Notes: a model not told the origin generated them from the letters alone. A stretch of DNA of 37,101 nucleotides from Candidatus Borrarchaeum weybense (GCA_019057385.1 JAHQJS010000002.1:1-37101); one strand, 5' to 3'. Positions 15,251-23,741 are shown, counted from the first letter of the stretch. A program made the numbers and translations.

Positions 15251-15820
15251 ATGAATGTCATTGATTTTATCAAGCAACATCCAATAGCGATGTTCTTAGC
15301 TATCGCTTTCATGTGGACGTGGATAGCAATGGCTGTTATACTATTATCGTTTCCCATAGGAACCAATCCAACCGAGATAGCTCCTTTCTTCTTAATATTG
15401 ATTCTCATAGGTGGTTTCGGTCCCAGCATATCAGGTTTCATTGTTACACGTATATATTATGGAAAAGGAAGTGTATGGGCGCTTTTAGGTAAATTAAAAC
15501 GATGGCGAGTCAACATCGGCTGGTATTTCATTGCGTTGCTTATGATCCCTATTTTAGCTGTAATCACACTCTTCATCGTTTCAGCATTTGGCATACCATT
15601 TCCAACAAGTGAACAGATTTTCAACGTTTTGTTGATAGGTCTCATTTGGCCGCTTCTCGCCGCTCTTGGCGAAGAATTCGGCTGGCGTGGATTTGCACTA
15701 CCGAAGCTTCAGGAACGATACAATGCCTTAGTCGCAAGAAGACCCCTCAACTTGTTGGGCGGTAGTTCTCGGCAAATCAACTATCGCCTCGGCTATACTC
15801 GGAACAACTTATCTACCTGA
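15251..15820 (+). pseudogene. Truncated CPBP intramembrane protease
   Basis: The first ~155 residues are a normal CPBP protease with several membrane helices and the glutamate motif GEEFGWRGF (E141, E142, R146) followed by ALPKLQERYNAL. After about residue 161 the expected next helices, with the catalytic histidines (W-x-x-H and H-x-x-x-N motifs), are missing. The frame instead reads an unrelated arginine-rich tail and stops. In another frame the same DNA gives IASAILGTTYLPENK, which could be the remnant of the last helix and tail. Together this points to an internal deletion plus frameshift. The product, if made, should be proteolytically inactive. Confidence 0.65.
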
Positions 15821-15864
15821 AAATAAGGTTTTTCAAGGAATTTCAAGTAGAGAAAAAAAAGGGA

Positions 15865-16749
15865 TTATCCCTTTATTGCCTTTAAATTAAAGAACCAAAG
15901 CGTAAAAGCTATTATTTCTATCGGACTGATAATGGCGCTGATAATCGTACTAATGACCATAGAAACTATTAGTATAGTTGTGATGGAAGCAATTGCACCA
16001 CCTATCGCACCAATAACTCCAGTGATAATAGCGATCACAATTCCTAAGAAAAATGTTAGCCACCATTTTCCTTTTACCAAATACCAACTACGTTTCAGTG
16101 ATTGAACTGCTCCTGAATCTTCTAATATAACGCTCTGGATGGTTACTTTGAAATACGTAGTTATTATTATGATGAGTACTGCCATTATCAAGGCGCCGAG
16201 TAAAGCACTGGCAATAATTGCTAATACATTACCTGTGCCTGCAAATGCAAATATTAAAGCAATAATGATAGCAATTCCAACTGCTACTATGCCTAGGATG
16301 ATCAATATTATTAGTATTGTAGCGCCTAGCACTGATGGAAATCGTGAAAGCGCATGTGAAAGACTATCTTTTAGACTCGGCCCTTCAACTCCTTGATGCA
16401 AATCTGCAGCATATTTCACGAGAAGACTCTCAACAAGAAGCTCAAAGAACACTGTTATGAGTACTGCTACAGCTATGCCTACAAACATTGTGGGCAAAAC
16501 ATCTTGCCATTGTGTTGCCCAATCGATTGGTGGTGAAGGTATATCTGTCACGTAAGATACACCAAGCAACAAGCCAAGATCAAATCCAGACGCAGCAAGT
16601 ATCCCAAAAATGATTAAGATCGAGATCAGAGAGATTAAAAGATACGGTAGCATGAAATATGGAAGTTTCCGCGCCCAATAAGTGAAAGTTAACTTTAATG
16701 TTTCAACAAATCCTAACTCTTCAGAAGATCCTACTTTTGTTTCCTCCAT
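15865..16749 (-). CDS. Multi-pass membrane protein (glycerophosphodiester phosphodiesterase membrane domain-like)
   Basis: About 294 residues with six or so long hydrophobic segments rich in Ile, Val, Ala and Gly. A cytosolic N-terminus (GFVETLKLTFTYWARKLPYF) precedes the first helix. Between helices lies SVILEDSGAVQSLKRSWYLVKGKWW, which is typical of the archaeal membrane proteins related to the membrane domain of glycerophosphoryl diester phosphodiesterases (DUF7847-like). Their function is unknown. I use ATG 16749 because AGTGA stands 6 nt ahead; the GTG at 16758 is the alternative. A TATA box is at 16801-16812. Confidence 0.7.
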   Translation of the reverse strand: MEETKVGSSEELGFVETLKLTFTYWARKLPYFMLPYLLISLISILIIFGILAASGFDLGLLLGVSYVTDIPSPPIDWATQWQDVLPTMFVGIAVAVLITVFFELLVESLLVKYAADLHQGVEGPSLKDSLSHALSRFPSVLGATILIILIILGIVAVGIAIIIALIFAFAGTGNVLAIIASALLGALIMAVLIIIITTYFKVTIQSVILEDSGAVQSLKRSWYLVKGKWWLTFFLGIVIAIITGVIGAIGGAIASITTILIVSMVISTIISAIISPIEIIAFTLWFFNLKAIKG

Positions 16750-17273
16750 AAGTATCACTTCCCTTCAAAATCAATAATGATTTAACACTGATGCGTATTT
16801 AGTATTTATACTTTTTAAGTCGTCTAAAAGTGAATTTTTTGTTGTCTTGTTATCATATCATCTAGTATATTCAACACTGCAACATTCTTGATAACTAAAG
16901 CAACTGATCGATAATTATAGTTCTCTTTTTATAAGTATATCCCAATCGCTATTTATTACAATGATTCACTAATGCTTTATATTTCTTTGATTCATCAAAT
17001 AACTATTTTCGACTGCTAAAATATCATCGAACAACTGTCCAGCCCTGAAATATGGACTTGAAATTAGGTGAACTTGCATACATAAAGGTTTATAAAGTTA
17101 AACGTCCATATATTCGTTGTGAATGATTCTAACAGAGATATTGTGCTAGTCCTAAGCACCTGGAGTGCGCAGATATTGCACTTTAATACTAAAGTGGATC
17201 ATTCTCTAAATAATACATTGGCAATGGCACATTCGTATTGATTCATCAAATTTGTCTAAGAGAGAGGTTTTTT
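16750..17273. other. Divergent intergenic region with structured leader
   Basis: No coding region is visible in this 524-bp gap. For the minus-strand gene there is a TATA box (AGTATTTATACTTTTT, around 16801-16812). For the plus-strand gene TTTATAAAG (17089-17097) would start a transcript near 17120, giving a leader of ~150 nt with several small inverted repeats. Confidence 0.4.
17136..17196 (+). repeat. Cluster of small inverted and direct repeats in a leader
   Basis: GTGCT (17143-17147) pairs with AGCAC (17155-17159), GTGC (17165-17168) with GCAC (17178-17181), and CACTTTA (17179-17185) with TAAAGTG (17190-17196). AGATATTG occurs at 17136-17143 and 17171-17178. They may form alternative RNA structures or protein sites. 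Confidence 0.35.
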
Positions 17274-17855
17274 ATGACAGATGAAGCATTGGATGTAGGA
17301 AATGAAAACAACGAAGATGATGACATCACTTGGGCACTATTGAGAAAATATTGGAAATACATGGCGATCTTTGTAGTAGGAGGAGTTATTGCTTTGATTG
17401 GCGGAATCTTCGTGTTCTTTTGGTATGTAGGAACCTCTGCTGTTGGAGGTCAAGGAACATGGACAATAGACCAATTTTCGATAGGTAATATTGTTAGATG
17501 GGTAATATTTCTCATTCTTTTTGAGCTTGCAATAATAGTCATTCCGACAGCGGTAATTTTGGGTGGTTTAGCATTCTGGTGGTGGCGAAACTTGCCACAA
17601 GAAGAAAAAGATCAATTTAAGGGTAGAAAAACGAGAAAAAGAGAAGCTGGTAGTGGTGGTTTTACATTTTTAACCGCGATAATCTTCTTAATTATGATTT
17701 TTCTGCAGGGCAACTGGAATACTCCGCTTGGAGCGCTGTCGTACAGTTATTTAGTGTTTACATGGCTTTGGGCATGTATTTTCACTATAATTCCCTTCGC
17801 AATAGCCGCGCTAGTTTATTTTTCCTACAAAATAACGAAAACTACAAATGCATAA
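17274..17855 (+). CDS. Four-helix membrane protein of unknown function
   Basis: I do not recognise this family. The 193-residue protein starts with an acidic stretch (NENNEDDDITW). Two hydrophobic helices follow (about 30-55 and 75-105), then a strongly basic loop (FKGRKTRKREAG), then two more helices near the C-terminus. By the positive-inside rule the basic loop faces the cytosol. ATG 17274 has GAGAGAGG ahead; an upstream TTG at 17238 would add 12 residues. The gene is followed by a T-rich terminator, and the next gene has its own promoter. Confidence 0.6.
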   Translation: MTDEALDVGNENNEDDDITWALLRKYWKYMAIFVVGGVIALIGGIFVFFWYVGTSAVGGQGTWTIDQFSIGNIVRWVIFLILFELAIIVIPTAVILGGLAFWWWRNLPQEEKDQFKGRKTRKREAGSGGFTFLTAIIFLIMIFLQGNWNTPLGALSYSYLVFTWLWACIFTIIPFAIAALVYFSYKITKTTNA

Positions 17856-17858
17856 TTT

Positions 17859-17879
17859 CTTTTCTTTTTTTTCTTTAAT
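17859..17879 (+). terminator. T-rich terminator
   Basis: A run of mainly T (TTTCTTTTCTTTTTTTTC and following) directly after the stop at 17855, as expected for archaeal intrinsic termination. Confidence 0.45.
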
Positions 17880-17902
17880 TTGTTCTTATTATCCGTACAG
17901 GA

Positions 17903-17958
17903 GTTAGTGTTTTATACTAGGACATGACAGAGTCATCTTAAACTAAAATACTGAGTAG
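17903..17958 (+). promoter_or_regulatory. Promoter-operator element, copy 1 (TATA plus ATGAC-N3-GTCAT)
   Basis: GTTAGTGTTTTATACTAG (17903-17920) holds the TATA box. ATGAC (17924-17928), AGA, GTCAT (17932-17936) is an inverted repeat between the TATA box and the predicted transcript start, which suits a repressor site. The element recurs ahead of the genes at 20240 and 21066 with identical TATA-to-operator spacing. Confidence 0.7.
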
Positions 17959-18010
17959 CAACATTAGTCTAAACGTTCATAACTTTTTTACAAAGAACAG
18001 GTGTAAAAGA

Positions 18011-18682
18011 ATGAATCCACATAGATGGACCGCAATAATTGTGGCAGTATTTTTTCTAATTGGTTACGTGGTGTATCTTCCAGCAGCTTTTTTGTTGGAA
18101 TCTATTCTAACTGCTCCAGATTATCTTATTAGTGTTTCTGCAAATCAAAACCAAGTGATATTAGGGGTGCTCGGTGAGTTAACTAATGCTGCTGCAGTTG
18201 CTGGCATTGCAATTCTGCTGTTTCCAATCTTTAAAAAGCGTAGTGAAGTTTTAGCTCTTTGGTATGTTGTTTTCAGGGCTTTAGAGGCCGTAGTATTTAT
18301 TGTTGCTGATGTCAACGCACTATCACTAATCACATTAAGTCAGGAATATGTAGCAGCAGGAGCTCCGGATGCCTCCTATTTTCAAGCTGCAGGCACTTTA
18401 GCTCTGGCACAGCGTTATTGGGTCACTGACGTTATGAATCCGGTCTTTTTCGTCTTAAGCGCTCTGGTATTCTATTATTTGTTGTATCAAACAGAACTCC
18501 TTCCCCGATTTATATCAATCTGGGGTTTCATAGCAGTCGCATTGTTGATAATAGGAAACGTTCTAGGAGTATCTTTCGGCATAATAGGACTGATTTTCTT
18601 TCTTCCGATAATGTTGAATGAAATATTCCTCGCGATATGGCTGATAGTTAAAGGATTCAATCCATCCGCAATCGCTTCCTAG
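18011..18682 (+). CDS. DUF4386 family membrane protein, copy 1
   Basis: A 223-residue protein with six or seven hydrophobic segments. It belongs to DUF4386 by its pattern: an N-terminal helix, a PDYL segment, KKRSEVLALWYVVFRALEAV, DASYFQAAG, and YYLLYQTELLPRFISIWGF, the last being the family's best conserved stretch. No function is known for the family. It ends in GFNPSAIAS, identical to the end of the protein at 21066, and the surrounding DNA is also alike, so the two are recent duplicates. Its promoter carries the ATGAC-N3-GTCAT element. Confidence 0.82.
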   Translation: MNPHRWTAIIVAVFFLIGYVVYLPAAFLLESILTAPDYLISVSANQNQVILGVLGELTNAAAVAGIAILLFPIFKKRSEVLALWYVVFRALEAVVFIVADVNALSLITLSQEYVAAGAPDASYFQAAGTLALAQRYWVTDVMNPVFFVLSALVFYYLLYQTELLPRFISIWGFIAVALLIIGNVLGVSFGIIGLIFFLPIMLNEIFLAIWLIVKGFNPSAIAS

Positions 18683-18771
18683 TCTGTCAAAACAGATAGA
18701 AACAAAGTTTAAATGACTATTCAGAGGATGAGCCTAGTACACTAGCTAGCATGCGACCGAAGAAAAAAGAC

Positions 18772-18797
18772 CCCAATTTTTATTAATCTTGGGTTTT
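18772..18797 (+). terminator. Hairpin terminator after DUF4386 copy 1
   Basis: CCCAA (18772-18776) and TTGGG (18789-18793) form a short stem with an AT loop, followed by TTTT. It lies between the DUF4386 gene and the DUF6326-like gene. Confidence 0.35.
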
Positions 18798-18847
18798 AGA
18801 GCAGTAGTAATACTGTAAAACACAACACGCACGTTGGTGATTGAAAT

Positions 18848-19213
18848 ATGGACGATTTGCAGATAACGCTTTCAGCACTTTGGGTATCGCTAATGTTATG
18901 TTACTTGTTGGGGGATGTGTTGCGAATATATGCCGGTGAATTTACACCAGGAGTGATATTTGGTAAGCACATGTCTCAAACGATGCTTATGGGAATGGCA
19001 ATATTGATGGTGATTCCAATTGTTATGGTTTTCTTATCCCTAACGCTGAGCTATCCCGTGAATCGCTGGGTAAACATCATCGTAGCCATATTCTTCCTTG
19101 GTTTTAATCTCATTGGTCTGCCTTCATATCCTTCCGCTTATGACAAATTTCTGATAATTGTAGGACTTGGGTTTAATGTGCTGACTGTTTGGTATGCATG
19201 GCAGTGGGTCTAA
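18848..19213 (+). CDS. DUF6326-like four-helix membrane protein
   Basis: 121 residues with four hydrophobic helices. The N-terminal [30 protein letters not shown] and the central [19 protein letters not shown] match the pattern of DUF6326 proteins, which have no known function and are often found next to DUF4386 or oxidoreductase genes. GGTGA (18836-18840) supports ATG 18848. The dehydrogenase gene starts 22 bp after the stop, so the two probably share a transcript. Confidence 0.65.
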   Translation: MDDLQITLSALWVSLMLCYLLGDVLRIYAGEFTPGVIFGKHMSQTMLMGMAILMVIPIVMVFLSLTLSYPVNRWVNIIVAIFFLGFNLIGLPSYPSAYDKFLIIVGLGFNVLTVWYAWQWV

Positions 19214-19235
19214 ACAGGAAGTTTGGTGGAAAATC

Positions 19236-20126
19236 ATGAAAGCGATTGTAGTCAAAAAATACGGACCTCCTGATGGTCTTCAGCTCGAAGAGGTAGAAAA
19301 ACCTACTCCCAAGGATAATGAAGTACTGATAAGAATATATGCGACAACAGTAACAGCAGGGGACGTGATACTTCGAAAGTCCTTCTTTCTCAGAATAATG
19401 CTTCGTCTCGTGTTTCGTGTTAGTAAAAACAAAATGCTAGGACATGAGTTAGCTGGAGAAATTGAATCCGTAGGCAAAGATGTAACACTGTTTAAGGAAG
19501 GTGACCAGGTTTTTGCATCTACTGGTTTTGCAGGGGGTGCTTATGCCGAATACATTTGTCTACCTGAAGACGGGATGCTGGCAAGAAAACCGATCAATAT
19601 AACCTATGAGGAAGCCGCCGCCGTTCCTGTTGGGGGAATTACAGCACTGGCTATTCTTAGAAAGGGAAACATCCAGAGCGGACAAAAAGTTCTGATCTAT
19701 GGAGCTTCTGGAAGTGTAGGTACTTATGCGGTACAACTTGCCAAGTACTTTGGGGCACAGGTTACTGGGGTATGCAGTACCACGAATTTAGAATTGGTAA
19801 AATCTCTGGGAGCCGATAAAGTAATTGATTACACTCAAGAGGATTTTACCAAAAGTGGTGAGGCTTATGATGTTATTTTTGACACTGTACGCAAGAGTTC
19901 ATCTTCAAGTAGTAAAAGAGTTCTAAAGAAGAACGGAGTCTATCTTTCCACTAGATCTTCAGTAAGCGAAAAGACTGAAGATCTAATTTTCCTCAAAGAA
20001 CTTATTGGGGCGGGAAAGTTAAAATCGGTCATAGATAGACGCTATCCCTTGGAACAAATTGTTGAACCTCACCGGTATGTCGAAACAGGACACAAAAAGG
20101 GAAATGTAGTCATAACTGTGGACTAG
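19236..20126 (+). CDS. Quinone-oxidoreductase-like NAD(P)-dependent dehydrogenase (MDR family)
   Basis: A medium-chain dehydrogenase/reductase of the zinc-free quinone reductase type. The N-terminal catalytic half starts [20 protein letters not shown] and has [15 protein letters not shown]. The Rossmann half carries [19 protein letters not shown], followed by the dinucleotide-binding segment VTGVCSTTN. The four-cysteine structural zinc lobe of alcohol dehydrogenases is missing. The length, 296 residues, is a little short of the usual ~320 because the part after ~GVYLSTRS is compact. ATG 19236 has GGTGG ahead. Its stop codon overlaps the first base of the next promoter element. The likely reaction is NAD(P)H-dependent reduction of a quinone or enone; the partner is unknown. 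Confidence 0.85.
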   Translation: MKAIVVKKYGPPDGLQLEEVEKPTPKDNEVLIRIYATTVTAGDVILRKSFFLRIMLRLVFRVSKNKMLGHELAGEIESVGKDVTLFKEGDQVFASTGFAGGAYAEYICLPEDGMLARKPINITYEEAAAVPVGGITALAILRKGNIQSGQKVLIYGASGSVGTYAVQLAKYFGAQVTGVCSTTNLELVKSLGADKVIDYTQEDFTKSGEAYDVIFDTVRKSSSSSSKRVLKKNGVYLSTRSSVSEKTEDLIFLKELIGAGKLKSVIDRRYPLEQIVEPHRYVETGHKKGNVVITVD

Positions 20127-20176
20127 TTAGTGTTTTATACGAGAACATGACATAGTCATAGAAAACTGAAAGGTTG
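20126..20176 (+). promoter_or_regulatory. Promoter-operator element, copy 2
   Basis: GTTAGTGTTTTATAC (20126-20140), then ATGAC (20147-20151), ATA, GTCAT (20155-20159). TATA-to-operator spacing is the same as in the other two copies. It begins on the last base of the dehydrogenase stop codon and lies 93 bp ahead of the ATG at 20240. Confidence 0.7.
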
Positions 20177-20239
20177 AGTTCAACTATCGTTCCACAATAC
20201 AGGTTAACCCAACCGTTATACTCTTTAGGAGGACTTGAA

Positions 20240-20884
20240 ATGACAAACCTTGTCGCCGATATATCACTAAATAAAGTTGCAATATTCACAGGGGTCGGGT
20301 TTATACTCATGCTTTTCCTCGGTATCTTCGGTATGCCACTTTACCAAAATCTTATTGTGCCAGGAGATGAAGCAATAACAATCAATAATATTATGGCTAA
20401 TTTGTTGCTATTCCGCCTGGGTATTGCTATCTATCTAATCATACTTATACTCGATGTGGTGGTGGCTGTGGGACTTTATATGGTATTCAAACAGGTAAAC
20501 AAGAATCTTGCGTTGCTGCAGATGTGGCTTAGGTTGCTATACACCGCTATTGCGTTAATCAGTCTGGTTGTTCTAGTGTTGCTTTTTATCAATGCGTATA
20601 ACTTAGCACAACTCATTGCATATACGTTTTTTATCCCCCATATCTTTGTCCTTGGTTATTTAGTTTACAAGTCGGGCTTCTTTCCCAGACCTTTAGGCAT
20701 CTTGGTGATAATTGCATCTTTTTGCTATCTAATTCTAACTTATGGAGAGTTTCTTTTACCGCAAAACTTGTACGAAGTATCATTTCTGATAGTTATACTG
20801 ATTGCAGTTATTGGGGAAATTTCAGTTGGCATTGTGCTTTTATTTAAAGGTCTCAGAAATGAAATACCCGAAATAAAATCCTGA
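20240..20884 (+). CDS. DUF4386 family membrane protein, divergent copy
   Basis: 214 residues with six or seven membrane helices. The segment HIFVLGYLVYKSGFFPRPLG and the preceding MWLRLLYTAIALI fit DUF4386, but similarity to the two flanking paralogues is low outside the promoter. ATG 20240 has a near-perfect TAGGAGG at 20227-20233; the in-frame ATG at 20174 lies too close to the operator to be the start. A T-rich terminator (20908-20925) follows. Function unknown. Control by the shared operator suggests it works together with the other two. Confidence 0.78.
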   Translation: MTNLVADISLNKVAIFTGVGFILMLFLGIFGMPLYQNLIVPGDEAITINNIMANLLLFRLGIAIYLIILILDVVVAVGLYMVFKQVNKNLALLQMWLRLLYTAIALISLVVLVLLFINAYNLAQLIAYTFFIPHIFVLGYLVYKSGFFPRPLGILVIIASFCYLILTYGEFLLPQNLYEVSFLIVILIAVIGEISVGIVLLFKGLRNEIPEIKS

Positions 20885-20907
20885 AATTGATTCATTATAG
20901 CTTTCAA

Positions 20908-20925
20908 TTTTTTTTTATTTTTTTT
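20908..20925 (+). terminator. Poly-T terminator
   Basis: A tract of T interrupted by one A follows the DUF4386 gene at 20240-20884 and precedes the third promoter-operator copy. Confidence 0.5.
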
Positions 20926-20956
20926 AGAAAAGAAAAAATGAACACATCTGAAGGAT

Positions 20957-21012
20957 GTTAGTGTTATATACTAGAACATGACAGAGTCATCTTAAACTGA
21001 AATGTTGAGTAT
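20957..21012 (+). promoter_or_regulatory. Promoter-operator element, copy 3
   Basis: GTTAGTGTTATATACTAG (20957-20974), then ATGAC (20978-20982), AGA, GTCAT (20986-20990). The similarity to copy 1 continues downstream (CTTAAACTGAAAT and GAGTA). It lies 88 bp ahead of the ATG at 21066, against 87 bp for copy 1. Confidence 0.7.
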
Positions 21013-21065
21013 CAACAATTGTGTAAATGTTCTTGACTTTTATAACAAGAAAAAGGGGGAAAAAA

Positions 21066-21755
21066 ATGAATTCAGACAGACAGATCGCAATAATTGTAGG
21101 TATATTGTTTATAATTGCGACGGTTATGCTTTTTATTGGGGGCGTTTTTTACAATCCTATTTTAAGTTCTCCGGATTATCTAGATAATGCTTATCCAAAT
21201 AGAACAATTGTGATAATTGGAATTTTGCTTGAGTTTACGATAGTCCCTGCAATACTCCTCATACCAGTATTCTTGTTTCCTATTTTAAAAAAGCACAATG
21301 AAGCATTAGCCCTAGGGTATGTTGGTTTCAGATTTCTTGAAGCAGTTCTAATAATAGTTATTGAAAGTTTCAGACTGTCACTGATAAATGTTAGTCAGGA
21401 TTATTTAAATGGCGGTGGGATGGATGCTTCTTATTTTCAAAACATAGGCAACGCAATTCAAGCTATGAGTGATTGGACCTTTTCGCTTTATGTTATCGTT
21501 TTTGCTTTAGGAGCCTTGATACTTTATTTTGTACTATTTACATCAGAACTAATTCCCCGAATTATTTCGGCCTGGGGATTTATTGCTGCCGCATTAATGT
21601 TAATAGGTACTGTGATTATTATGGTTGGCATGTTTGCTGGAATTTCGGAAGTGGAATTGAATCTCATTTTTGCCATGCCTATAGCAGTGCAGGAAATGGT
21701 ATTAGCGGCATGGCTGATCTTGAAAGGATTCAATCCATCTGCAATCGCTTCCTAG
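21066..21755 (+). CDS. DUF4386 family membrane protein, copy 3
   Basis: 229 residues, six or seven membrane helices. It aligns throughout with the protein at 18011: KKHNEALALGYVGFRFLEAVLI corresponds to KKRSEVLALWYVVFRALEAVVF, DASYFQNIGN to DASYFQAAGT, and the last residues GFNPSAIAS are identical. ATG 21066 has GGGGG ahead (GGGGGAAAAAA). The duplication includes the promoter and the start of the 3' flank. Membrane-localised; function unknown. Confidence 0.82.
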   Translation: MNSDRQIAIIVGILFIIATVMLFIGGVFYNPILSSPDYLDNAYPNRTIVIIGILLEFTIVPAILLIPVFLFPILKKHNEALALGYVGFRFLEAVLIIVIESFRLSLINVSQDYLNGGGMDASYFQNIGNAIQAMSDWTFSLYVIVFALGALILYFVLFTSELIPRIISAWGFIAAALMLIGTVIIMVGMFAGISEVELNLIFAMPIAVQEMVLAAWLILKGFNPSAIAS

Positions 21756-22018
21756 TCTACAAATCCCAGTTTACAAAAACAGATATAAACAAGATAAAAT
21801 GGATACATCAAAACCTGAATTACGTGAAATAAAGGTTTCATGTAATAATTCTATCTTAAAAATAACATTAAACTTGCTAAAATGAACAAAAGTAGTTAAA
21901 AATCCCATTTTTTTCAATTATTATTTCTTACTCAATGTTCTAAAAAACAGGCAGCAGAAGAAGATATTATGTTGTTCAAAAGAAACAAATACCTTAGGGA
22001 CATTTCTATTGTGGTTAC

Positions 22019-22294
22019 ATGACATCCTTAAAGATATATTTATCCGATAATTTGGTAAAAGAATTCAGAAAATTAGCTATAGAAATCTTTGGATATGGTA
22101 AAGGATCGATTAGCGAAGCCGCTGAAGTTGCATTCCAGAACTGGGTGCTTGAAAATAAAAAAATTCTCAAGGAAATCGAAATTCCTGAAGATCCCGTTCA
22201 AGCAATGAAAGGTTTGCTTAAGGATGTGACCGAGACAGCTGTGGAACTCCAACATATAGCCTCAAAACACAAGTATAAAGAACTTAGGGGATAA
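22019..22294 (+). CDS. RHH antitoxin-like DNA-binding protein, orphan
   Basis: 91 residues. The start, LKIYLSDNLVKEFRKLAIEIFG, followed by SISEAAEVAFQNWVL, is typical of archaeal ribbon-helix-helix proteins that serve as VapB-type antitoxins: a DNA-binding strand, two helices, and a charged C-terminal part that would wrap a toxin. No PIN-domain or other toxin gene lies next to it; the following gene is on the opposite strand. It could be a solitary regulator, for example of the nearby DUF4386 operators, but this is speculation. No clear ribosome site is visible. Confidence 0.65.
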   Translation: MTSLKIYLSDNLVKEFRKLAIEIFGYGKGSISEAAEVAFQNWVLENKKILKEIEIPEDPVQAMKGLLKDVTETAVELQHIASKHKYKELRG

Positions 22295-22345
22295 TCCAAT
22301 AATTCCTTCTTCATCTTCACCTTATTCGTTGTTTATATGATATTA

Positions 22346-22894
22346 CTAATCCTTAAACTCGATAAATTCTTCGCAGTAGGGATCGCCCCATGGTATTGCC
22401 TTCGTGAGTTTGTAAGTTATCTTAGGATTAACTGCTTTAAGTCCCTCTCCAGCAAATAATTGATGAGAAGTTGGGCAAACTATATGCCCATGATTTACCT
22501 CAAATTCTTTATACCTCTCCATCCACGGACATTTTGTTGATCTGATTACAACTCTTTTCGGAGTTTTCTCGACATACTCAGTCTCCCATTCAGAACCAAA
22601 AGCTAAAGCTCCAACAACAGTGAACAATAGGTCAGCTTCTATCGCATCCTCTACGGGTAGATTGAACGTTTCTTTAACCCATGTATACAGCTTCTTACCG
22701 CCTTCTGCCTGTACTTTGTCGATTATTTCTTGAAATTTTTCCAAGCCACGAACAGGCGAGATGAACCCCTCCTCTGTACCCAAGATTGGCATGACGGTCT
22801 TTACCCCTCTTAAAACAGAAATTCTTAGGAGATTTTTAGCGGTTATTTCCCAGCACTTCTCAGGTGGTATCTTTTCTAATAGTTCTTCCACCAT
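22346..22894 (-). CDS. ATC hydrolase-like protein (L-2-amino-thiazoline-4-carboxylate hydrolase family)
   Basis: A 182-residue soluble protein of the family named after L-2-amino-thiazoline-4-carboxylic acid hydrolase. The signature is the cysteine-containing C-terminal half: IRSTKCPWMERYKEF, then VCPTSHQLFAGEGL, and the end IPWGDPYCEEFIEF (GDPxCxF type). Most members have no proven activity and may bind a metal or a small thiol compound. GGAGGAATCTGA on the minus strand precedes ATG 22894. Monocistronic, with no functional neighbour recognised. Confidence 0.72.
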   Translation of the reverse strand: MVEELLEKIPPEKCWEITAKNLLRISVLRGVKTVMPILGTEEGFISPVRGLEKFQEIIDKVQAEGGKKLYTWVKETFNLPVEDAIEADLLFTVVGALAFGSEWETEYVEKTPKRVVIRSTKCPWMERYKEFEVNHGHIVCPTSHQLFAGEGLKAVNPKITYKLTKAIPWGDPYCEEFIEFKD

Positions 22895-23063
22895 TCAGAT
22901 TCCTCCCCTTATCTGTGGATAATATAGAAGTGTATAGCAATACTAGCATAAAAAGTTTAATCGGAGAATCATACACTCACAAAAATAACGTACTAAACAA
23001 TGAAAACCAGCAAAGATGAACTCGTTTAAAACCAAATCATTGCGAAATTAGAGAAGTAACGGT

Positions 23064-23741
23064 TTACTCAGCAAATTTGTCTAGCAAAGATGGTAATTCG
23101 TTTATACCTTTAATAATTGCATCAGGCTTTCTGCGTCGTAAAACATCCTTATTTTGTGCGCCTGTTAAAACCGCAATAACAAGAGTGCCTGCATTTTTTG
23201 CGGCGAGAATATCATTCACTGTATCCCCAACGCAAATTACTTCACTTGGCTTAACATTCAGTAAATTTATTGCTTCATTCACTATCTCTGGTGATGGGCG
23301 AATGTTCTGAACATCGTCTGCTGTCACAATCACCTCAAAATATGAGTTCAAATTAAATTTTGTGAGGAGTTTGTCAAGTTCGGCTTTACGTAGAGCAGTA
23401 ATCACCCCTAAGCGATAGTTTGCATCTTTTAGCGTCTTTAAAGTTTTATGGACGCCATCTATTGCGTTAAATTCATCTAGAACTTTATTTGGAAAAATTT
23501 CCTGAAACGATGCAATACATTCTTTCGCTTGTTCCTCAAAATTTGCAAGCTCTTTTGGTAAGATCGCTTTAATTATCTTCGTGGCACTTTTTCCAAGTTG
23601 TGCAATTATTTCTTCAGAACTTGGAACCTTTATTTTATTTTGCTTAAAAGCCATTGAAATAGCCTTTAGAAGTGGCTTTATAGTGTCTATAAGTGTGCCA
23701 CCAACATCAAAAAGTATGGCTTTGATTTTATGTAACGTCAT
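23064..23741 (-). CDS. HAD family phosphatase (phosphoglycolate phosphatase-like)
   Basis: A haloacid dehalogenase-fold hydrolase of 225 residues with a helical cap (about 20-90). Motif I is FDVGGTLIDT: the nucleophile D12 is present but the usual second Asp (D+2, general acid) is Gly14. Motif II is VITA. The motif III position reads RPSPE, with Arg where KPxP is common. Motif IV is GDTVNDILAAKNAG, intact. The missing general acid is found in some HAD subfamilies and would lower or change phosphatase activity. GGTGATC precedes ATG 23741. The divergent neighbour is larA, and phosphoglycolate or lactate-phosphate repair could fit, but that is a guess. Confidence 0.82.
   Translation of the reverse strand: MTLHKIKAILFDVGGTLIDTIKPLLKAISMAFKQNKIKVPSSEEIIAQLGKSATKIIKAILPKELANFEEQAKECIASFQEIFPNKVLDEFNAIDGVHKTLKTLKDANYRLGVITALRKAELDKLLTKFNLNSYFEVIVTADDVQNIRPSPEIVNEAINLLNVKPSEVICVGDTVNDILAAKNAGTLVIAVLTGAQNKDVLRRRKPDAIIKGINELPSLLDKFAE

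Noticed and set aside
22019..22294. Toxin-antitoxin pair
   Set aside because: Only the antitoxin-like protein is seen; the neighbouring genes are a membrane protein and an ATC-hydrolase-like gene on the other strand.
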